Shown here: piece by piece, positions 1-4,102 of the stretch
Position numbering within the stretch: position 1 is the first letter of the stretch
Layout of the letters: each line of letters opens with the position of its first letter
NCBI GenBank assembly: GCA_026988195.1
Contig: JALSLS010000481.1
Coordinates: 1 to 5,959 of the forward strand
DNA from: Methylomonas sp.
GTDB lineage: Bacteria > Pseudomonadota > Gammaproteobacteria > Methylococcales > Methylomonadaceae
DNA: 5,959 bases
Reading direction: 5' to 3'
The notes under the pieces: generated by a model
What the model was told of the DNA's origin: nothing
What the model saw: the letters and a program-made list of their open reading frames with translations, nothing else
The model's database searches: none
Made by a program: the position numbers and the translations under genes

Positions 1-224
1 TGACTAAACTAGATGAAACAGTTGTACAAGGCGCAGCTTTGTCAGCCAGTATAGAACAACAATTACCTATTTCTTTTATGACTAATGGCCAGCAAGTTCC
101 TGAAGATATTTACTTTCCTGATGCATATACGCTAATAGAACAGTGTGCTGCTGAGTTAAATGAAGAAAATGATTATAATGATGCATTAAGTTATGACGAC
201 TGGGTGGCAGAAGGTTATGCATAA
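1..224 (+). CDS. flhF: FlhF, SRP-type GTPase for polar flagellum placement (C-terminal fragment)
   Basis: Partial gene: the reading frame is open from base 3 to a TAA at 222-224, and the 5' part lies outside the window. The 73 visible residues begin with TKLDE, the G4 guanine-specificity motif (TKxD) of SRP/FtsY/FlhF GTPases. They continue through a segment ending GQQVPEDI, typical of the C-terminal end of the FlhF G domain, then a short acidic tail. In this family FlhF sits at the cell pole, recruits the first flagellar parts and is antagonised by FleN/FlhG. Its last 8 bases overlap the fleN start, which supports co-translation. Identity rests on the G4 motif, the C-terminal sequence and the invariant flhF-fleN-fliA order. 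The TTG at 39 inside this stretch is not a start. Confidence 0.93.
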   Translation, partial: TKLDETVVQGAALSASIEQQLPISFMTNGQQVPEDIYFPDAYTLIEQCAAELNEENDYNDALSYDDWVAEGYA

Positions 225-1095
225 GTCAGTTGATCAAGCGTCTGGAATACGAAAAATGAGACAAATTAAACCAAAACCTGTTCGAGTCATTGCTGTTACT
301 AGCGGTAAAGGCGGAGTCGGTAAAACCAATTTATCAGTCAATTTAGGTGTGGCTCTTTCGCAAATGGGGCGACGCGTTGCTTTGCTAGATGCCGATATGG
401 GCTTGGCAAATGTGGATATTTTATTAGGGCTTTCCCCAAAATATAATTTATCTCATGTTTTACAGGGTGAAAAATCACTAGAAGATATTATGTTGACCGG
501 GCCTGCAGGTTTAAAAGTCATCCCTGCCTCTTCGGGGGTACAGCAAATGTCAGAGCTTTCGGCTATTGAACAAGCGGGAGTGATAAGAGCCTTTAGTGAG
601 ATAGACAAAAACCTTGATGTTTTGATTGTTGATACAGCCGCTGGAATTTCGTCTAGTGTGGTTAATTTTGCGCGTGCCTGTCAGGAGATTATTGTGGTTG
701 TCTGTGATGAACCAACTTCATTAACAGATGCTTATGCTTATATTAAATTATTAAATCGAGATTATGGCATCAATAAGTTTCATATCGTGGCAAATATGGT
801 GCAATCAATACAACAAGGTCAGCAGTTATTTAACAAATTAACCACGGTAACTGATAAATACTTGGATGTGACACTAAATTATGCAGGGGGAGTTCCTTTT
901 GATGAATATTTACGAAAATCAGTACGTAAGCAAACGCCTGTAGTAGAGGCTTATCCCCGCAGTAAAGCTGCTTTAGCCTTGAAAAATTTGGCTCTTATTA
1001 TTGATGGCTGGCCGATTAAGGTACAAGCGGGTGGCTATTTGGAATTTTTTGTAGAAAGAATGATTGAATATAGTACCCAAGAGGATGCCGCATGA
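217..1095 (+). CDS. fleN: FleN/FlhG, MinD/ParA-type ATPase controlling flagellar number
   Basis: A 292-residue protein. Residues 6-12 are DQASGIR, the DQAxxLR-type N-terminal motif by which FlhG proteins stimulate the FlhF GTPase. A deviant Walker A, KGGVGKT, lies at 31-37, LLDADMGLANVD at 56-67, and the Walker B segment LIVDTAAG at 136-143. The C-terminus holds GGYLEFFVERMIEY (272-285), matching the amphipathic membrane-targeting helix of FlhG. In Pseudomonas the orthologue restrains the flagellar master regulator FleQ and keeps flagellum number at one. I chose ATG 217 because AGAAGG (210-215) precedes it closely and because it puts DQA at the extreme N-terminus. An in-frame ATG at 193 would add 8 residues (300 aa) but has no ribosome site. 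The gene overlaps flhF by 8 bases and fliA by 4. Confidence 0.95.
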   Translation: MHKSVDQASGIRKMRQIKPKPVRVIAVTSGKGGVGKTNLSVNLGVALSQMGRRVALLDADMGLANVDILLGLSPKYNLSHVLQGEKSLEDIMLTGPAGLKVIPASSGVQQMSELSAIEQAGVIRAFSEIDKNLDVLIVDTAAGISSSVVNFARACQEIIVVVCDEPTSLTDAYAYIKLLNRDYGINKFHIVANMVQSIQQGQQLFNKLTTVTDKYLDVTLNYAGGVPFDEYLRKSVRKQTPVVEAYPRSKAALALKNLALIIDGWPIKVQAGGYLEFFVERMIEYSTQEDAA

Positions 1096-1835
1096 ATGGA
1101 GCGGCAATGTACGCAACCACTATGCAAACAGGAAGCACTGATGATTTGGTGATTCAACATATGCCTTTGGTAAAGCGAATTGCTTTTCATTTGATGGGGC
1201 GATTACCCGATACCGTGTTAGTGGATGATTTAATACAGTCTGGTATGTTGGGATTGTTAGAAGCGGTAAAAAATTATGATGTCTCTCAAGGGGCAAGTTT
1301 TGATACTTATGCAGGGATTAGGATAAGAGGGTCAATGCTTGATGAGGTTCGAAGATCTGACTGGACACCTCGCTCTGTACATAAAAAGTCAAGGATGGTT
1401 TCAGAAGCCATTAGAAATGTTGAAAATAGATTAGGTGGAGAGGCTAAGGATGTCGACATTGCAGAGCAATTGGGAGTTGATTTAGATGACTATAATAAAA
1501 TGTTACAAGACTCTGTTGGCTGTAAGGTTTTAAGTGTTGAAGGGTTGTCTGAGGCTGGCGATACTGTTTTTCAAAATATCGAACAACTAGAGGGTTCACC
1601 TAGCGACTTGTTCGAACAGGAAGCGTTTCAGAAAGCACTGGCTGAAGCGATTATGAGTTTACCTGAAAGAGAGCGCTTAGTGGTTGCTCTTTACTATGAT
1701 GAAGAATTTAATTTAAGAGAAATTGGTGAGGTGTTAAATGTCAGTGAATCTAGAGTTAGCCAAATTAGTAGCCAAGCTATGTTAAGGCTGAGGTCAAGGC
1801 TGACAGAATGGGTTGATAAGCAACAATACACCTAG
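1092..1835 (+). CDS. fliA: FliA, flagellar sigma-28 factor
   Basis: A 247-residue sigma factor of the usual FliA length. Region 2 spans about residues 18-90 (HMPLVKRIAFHL, then DDLIQSGMLGLLEAV, then FDTYAGIRIRGSMLDEVR, which matches the -10 recognition part of FliA). Region 3 is about 93-165. Region 4 is about 183-238, beginning LPERERLVVALYY and containing the helix-turn-helix LREIGEVLNVSESRVSQI. FliA directs RNA polymerase to late flagellar genes (flagellin, motor, chemotaxis) and is held by FlgM until the hook is complete. The start at 1092 shares ATGA with the fleN stop and has GAGG 7 bases upstream. ATG 1107 with GGAG upstream is a second possibility, 5 residues shorter. No clear hairpin terminator follows the TAG. 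Confidence 0.96.
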   Translation: MNGAAMYATTMQTGSTDDLVIQHMPLVKRIAFHLMGRLPDTVLVDDLIQSGMLGLLEAVKNYDVSQGASFDTYAGIRIRGSMLDEVRRSDWTPRSVHKKSRMVSEAIRNVENRLGGEAKDVDIAEQLGVDLDDYNKMLQDSVGCKVLSVEGLSEAGDTVFQNIEQLEGSPSDLFEQEAFQKALAEAIMSLPERERLVVALYYDEEFNLREIGEVLNVSESRVSQISSQAMLRLRSRLTEWVDKQQYT

Positions 1836-2002
1836 GGGGGATAGAAAAAAAACCTGTCCAATAGTGGATGATTATTTGTTTTCAACTCCTTTATAACGAA
1901 TCAGAAAATATTAAATAGCTAAGCAGACATTGAAAAAACATAATATTACATCTATTGTTATAGTTATCTTTATATGCACTACAAAATAGAGAAGGTTTTT
2001 AA
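1836..2002 (+). other. Spacer between fliA and the toxin/antitoxin module
   Basis: An AT-rich gap of 167 bases with no open reading frame of note. It starts with a G-run and an A-run (1835-1852) just past the fliA stop, with no stable hairpin. CTGTCCA at 1854-1860 is the reverse complement of TGGACAG at 2715-2721 beyond the antitoxin. Its second half contains a candidate promoter and the ribosome site GAGAAGG just before the ATG at 2003. Confidence 0.6.
1956..1964 (+). promoter_or_regulatory. Candidate extended -10 promoter for the toxin/antitoxin module
   Basis: TGTTATAGT fits the extended -10 pattern TGnTATAAT with one mismatch. It would start transcription around 1970, some 30 bases before the ATG at 2003. 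There is no good -35 at normal spacing. A TTGAAA at 1930-1935 is too far for this -10, but pairs at 17 bases with a weaker TATTGT (1953-1958). In such AT-rich DNA chance matches are common, so this is a suggestion only. Confidence 0.35.
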
Positions 2003-2421
2003 ATGATTAGTCCAGAGTTATTGTTTATCGAAGATTTTGATGAGCTACAACGGCCGCTATTTCGCAGTGGGAACGCATCAAGTCCTAATTTAGTCAAAAC
2101 CGTGCTCTTAAAGATATTTCAATCTATGAAAAATCAGGCATTGCACATATACGAGCAAACGGAAATGGCTTTTCCACTTTCGATCATCTCACTACAGGTA
2201 TGAAGCGACAAGGTAAGAATGTCTGGAAAATAAAAAAAGGAGCCCTTATCCCTCAAGGTCTAAGAATTATTCATGATAGAACACCTACAAAGAAAGGTCA
2301 CTTCATGATAGCACCTGATAGAGATATGCCTCTTATGAAGTATTTAGGTCTACTTCAAGACATAGGTTCAGATATTAAAAAATGTATAAAACTAACATCA
2401 CAGGAGATTCAAAATGGATAA
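2003..2421 (+). pseudogene. Tse2-like ADP-ribosyltransferase-fold toxin, frameshifted
   Basis: One gene split over two frames. From ATG 2003 the frame reads MISPELL... to LFRSGNASSPNLV; after an A-run at 2096-2099 homology continues in the -1 frame with YEKSGIAHIRANGNGFSTFD, then KNVWKIKKGALIPQGL, then GHFMIAPDRDMPLMKYLGLL, ending at TAA 2419-2421. Adding one A to the run restores a continuous 139-residue frame. The order of elements (an [LY][FY]R segment near the start, GxGFSTFD, a VWKI..GA.IP.GL strand, then HFMIAP..MPL) matches my memory of Pseudomonas Tse2, where VFDR, DFVIPDGTDIP and THYTIMPAKPM occupy the same places. Tse2 is a cytoplasmic toxin of the ADP-ribosyltransferase fold neutralised by Tsi2. 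The downstream gene overlaps it by 8 bases. No secretion signal or carrier domain is present, so a chromosomal toxin/antitoxin origin is likelier than a secreted effector. Read as written, it gives only a 66-residue truncated product. A sequencing error is the main alternative to real inactivation. Confidence 0.75.
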
Positions 2422-2632
2422 ACTTGATGGCTTGTCAATTCCTATGATTATGGGAGATTGGAGGTTAATTATTGAAGCCTTAGAAGAAAAACTCTCAGTA
2501 AATATGGCTACAAATTTGGAATTGGTCGATGAAGATAAGGCTGCAGAGATCTGTGAAGATATTGATCGTATCGAAGGTGTTGTAAGTTATTTAAAAATGG
2601 AATTTAAAAAAGAGTACGGAGATAATTCTTAA
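2414..2632 (+). CDS. Small acidic helical protein, probable antitoxin of the Tse2-like toxin
   Basis: A 72-residue protein starting within the last 8 bases of the toxin frame, with CAGGAG (2401-2406) 7 bases upstream. It is rich in Asp and Glu and predicted by eye to be mostly helical: roughly residues 14-31 (GDWRLIIEALEEKL) and 40-67 (EDKAAEICEDIDRIEGVVSYL and on), with the second helix showing heptad-like hydrophobic spacing. There is no signal peptide, membrane segment or DNA-binding motif. I do not recognise the family from sequence alone. The antitoxin call rests on position directly after and overlapping a Tse2-like toxin, on size and on acidity; Tsi2 is likewise about 77 residues and helical. 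The frame is intact although the toxin frame is not. Confidence 0.65.
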   Translation: MDKLDGLSIPMIMGDWRLIIEALEEKLSVNMATNLELVDEDKAAEICEDIDRIEGVVSYLKMEFKKEYGDNS

Positions 2633-2699
2633 CCAAAAGATAAAAATCAAAATTAACGTGGAAAATAAACAGTCGTCCCCGTTTGTTTCTAGTTATTTA

Positions 2700-2707
2700 G
2701 GCGATAA
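2700..2707 (+). promoter_or_regulatory. Candidate FliA (sigma-28) -10 element
   Basis: GGCGATAA differs from the sigma-28 -10 consensus GCCGATAA at one base. The expected -35 (TAAA about 15 bases upstream) is not there: 2681-2688 reads GTTTGTTT, sharing only the GTTT end of TAAAGTTT. If real, it would drive cheY-cheZ-cheA with a leader of about 250 bases, tying chemotaxis expression to the sigma factor encoded just upstream. It could equally be chance. Confidence 0.3.
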
Positions 2708-2844
2708 GTTGTGATGGACAGTTGTTTTAGAGTGTAAAGAATTTATGTGTTTCTTTATTTGGTTTTCTGGTTTTGAATAATAAGTTTATAACTGTTTTCA
2801 GAGCTGGGTTGATGTTTTTGGTAAGGTTTCATAAGTTCAACTTG

Positions 2845-2875
2845 CTCTTTTAATATAAAGAGTTAGGTTGTTTTT
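2845..2875 (+). terminator. Weak AT-rich hairpin with trailing T-run
   Basis: CTCTTT (2845-2850) and AAAGAG (2857-2862) form a 6-bp stem around a 6-base loop TAATAT, followed after about 8 bases by a TTTTT run (2871-2875). The stem is short and has only two G-C pairs, and the T-run is not adjacent, so intrinsic termination would be inefficient. It could partly separate the upstream transcript from a cheY promoter just downstream, or do nothing. Confidence 0.25.
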
Positions 2876-2894
2876 AATGTCCTTTCAAAGTGGT

Positions 2895-2924
2895 TTGAGT
2901 ATTATTGATTTGGTTCGATATAAC
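2895..2924 (+). promoter_or_regulatory. Possible sigma-70-type promoter upstream of cheY
   Basis: TTGAGT (2895-2900) and TATAAC (2919-2924) are separated by 18 bases, matching 4 of 6 and 5 of 6 consensus positions. Transcription would start about 2931, about 30 bases before the cheY start and 15 before its ribosome site. The surrounding AT-richness makes such matches frequent. Confidence 0.25.
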
Positions 2925-2959
2925 ATAATGATTAAAAATATATAGGTTGGAGATTTTCC

Positions 2960-3346
2960 TTGGATAAAAACATGAAAATTCTAGTTGTTGATGATTTTTC
3001 GACAATGAGACGAATAGTAAAAAATCTATTGAGAGATCTTGGGTTTACAAATACAGTTGAAGCAGATGATGGTAAAACTGCTTTGCCTATTTTGGAGGCT
3101 GGAGGGATTGACTTTTTAGTGACTGATTGGAATATGCCTGGAATGACGGGTATTGATTTATTGAAAGCAGTTCGAGCAGATCCCAATTTGGTTAACCTTC
3201 CTGTTTTAATGGTAACGGCTGAAGCAAAAAGAGAACAGATTATTATGGCAGCTCAGGCTGGTGTAAATGGATATGTTATTAAGCCGTTTACTGCAGCGAC
3301 GTTAAAAGAAAAAATAGAAAAAATATTTGAACGTATTGATGGGTAA
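2960..3346 (+). CDS. cheY: CheY, chemotaxis response regulator
   Basis: A 128-residue single-domain receiver. The acidic pair is D11-D12, the phosphorylated aspartate D56 (in FLVTDWNMPGM), the switch threonine T86 (VLMVTAEAK), the aromatic Y105 and the conserved lysine K108 (GYVIKPF). This is the full set equivalent to E. coli D12/D13, D57, T87, Y106, K109. Phosphorylated by CheA, it binds FliM (and FliN) at the motor switch and is dephosphorylated by CheZ. The start is a TTG: GGTTGGAG (2945-2952) lies 7 bases before it, whereas the in-frame ATG at 2972 (MKILVVDD) has no ribosome site at a usable distance. The TTG start gives MDKNMKILVVDD, an N-terminus common in gammaproteobacterial CheY. 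Followed by cheZ after 21 bases. Confidence 0.95.
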   Translation: MDKNMKILVVDDFSTMRRIVKNLLRDLGFTNTVEADDGKTALPILEAGGIDFLVTDWNMPGMTGIDLLKAVRADPNLVNLPVLMVTAEAKREQIIMAAQAGVNGYVIKPFTAATLKEKIEKIFERIDG

Positions 3347-3367
3347 ATCAACTTGGGGGAATAACGC

Positions 3368-4093
3368 ATGACGAACGACTTTCGTTTAGCACTAGCCAAG
3401 GAGTTGGTTGTTGCATTAGAACAGGGAAAAGAGATAGAAGCAGATAAACTACTGGATAAAATTGCAGGGCAGAAAGAGAGTCAGCTTTTTCAACAGGTTG
3501 GCAAGTTAACCCGCCAACTTCATGACACGATGACAGGTTTTTCAATAGATTCAAAAATCACTGCGATGACGGAAACTGAAATACCTGATGCAAAAGAACG
3601 CTTGCAATATGTTATTACTATGACTGAGCAAGCGGCAAATGAAACCTTAAATGCGGTAGAGGAACTATTGCCTGTTTCTCAAACACTTAATGAGCAGGTG
3701 GGTGAGTTATCTGAAAAATGGGAGCGCTTTTTAGATAGAGAAATGCCTTTTGAAGAGTTCAAAAATATGAGTGCGGAGATTACTAAGCATTTTAATGAAT
3801 CTAAAGGTTCTTTATTACAAGTTCAGCGAGGGCTTAACGATATTTTGATGGCTCAAGGTTTTCAAGATGTTACAGGGCAAATTATTAAGCGAGTTATCGA
3901 TTTAGTTCAAAATCTAGAGGTGAGTATGGTTGAGCTAATTAGTCTTTCTGGCGGAGTAACTGAGTCAGGGGCAAACAAACTAGCCGAACCTGAAGCGCCA
4001 GGGCCTGTTGTGCCGGGTGTGGATGATAAAAAAGGTGATGTGGCACATAACCAAGATGATGTTGATGATTTGTTGTCAAGTCTAGGGTTCTAA
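3368..4093 (+). CDS. cheZ: CheZ, CheY-phosphate phosphatase
   Basis: A 241-residue protein, somewhat longer than E. coli CheZ (214). It is a mostly helical protein expected to form a four-helix-bundle dimer. The catalytic segment AQGFQDVTGQIIKRV (162-176) carries D167 and Q171, equivalent to E. coli D143 and the water-activating Q147. A flexible proline/glycine/acidic linker (about 197-228) leads to the C-terminal tail DDVDDLLSSLGF (230-241), which in the family is the amphipathic peptide that tethers CheY. GGGGGA (3355-3360) is the ribosome site for ATG 3368. Its stop codon region (TAAGGA, 4091-4096) supplies the ribosome site for cheA, so the two are probably translated together. Confidence 0.95.
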   Translation: MTNDFRLALAKELVVALEQGKEIEADKLLDKIAGQKESQLFQQVGKLTRQLHDTMTGFSIDSKITAMTETEIPDAKERLQYVITMTEQAANETLNAVEELLPVSQTLNEQVGELSEKWERFLDREMPFEEFKNMSAEITKHFNESKGSLLQVQRGLNDILMAQGFQDVTGQIIKRVIDLVQNLEVSMVELISLSGGVTESGANKLAEPEAPGPVVPGVDDKKGDVAHNQDDVDDLLSSLGF

Positions 4094-4102
4094 GGAAAAA
4101 TT

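Larger units (their letters stand above)
2633..2959 (+). other. Gene-free stretch upstream of cheY
   Basis: About 330 bases of AT-rich DNA with no supported gene on either strand; the longest ATG frames I see are around a dozen codons. It holds a sigma-28-like -10 (2700-2707), the right-hand TGGACAG (2715-2721), an AT-rich hairpin followed by a T-run (2845-2875), and a possible sigma-70 promoter (2895-2924). It probably contains the original fliA-cheY spacer plus whatever arrived with the toxin/antitoxin module. Confidence 0.6.

Noticed and set aside
193..216. Eight-residue N-terminal extension of FleN from ATG 193
   Set aside because: No ribosome site upstream, and the family motif DQAxxLR fits better near the true N-terminus given by ATG 217.
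2093..2101. Programmed -1 ribosomal frameshift making a full toxin
   Set aside because: The site reads GTC AAA ACC in the zero frame, which is not a canonical X XXY YYZ slippery heptamer, and I see no obvious downstream stimulatory hairpin. A one-base deletion is simpler.
2003..2203. A separate 66-residue protein
   Set aside because: Its last third (after about residue 31) has no family resemblance, while the other frame over the same bases reads as the middle of the Tse2-like toxin. It is the front of a frameshifted gene.
1961..2696. TAGTTAT at 1961-1967 and 2690-2696 as target-site duplication around the toxin/antitoxin module
   Set aside because: A 7-base AT-rich match is expected by chance here, and the left copy sits inside the likely promoter of the module rather than outside it.
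2633..2959. A hidden small gene or structured RNA upstream of cheY
   Set aside because: No frame beyond about a dozen codons with a ribosome site, and only one weak hairpin; no riboswitch or tRNA pattern was seen.
2932..3186. Minus-strand open frame across cheY
   Set aside because: It lies antisense to a strongly conserved gene, has no ribosome site and no recognisable protein features.
3348..3554. Minus-strand open frame across the start of cheZ
   Set aside because: Antisense shadow of cheZ with unremarkable, low-quality protein sequence.
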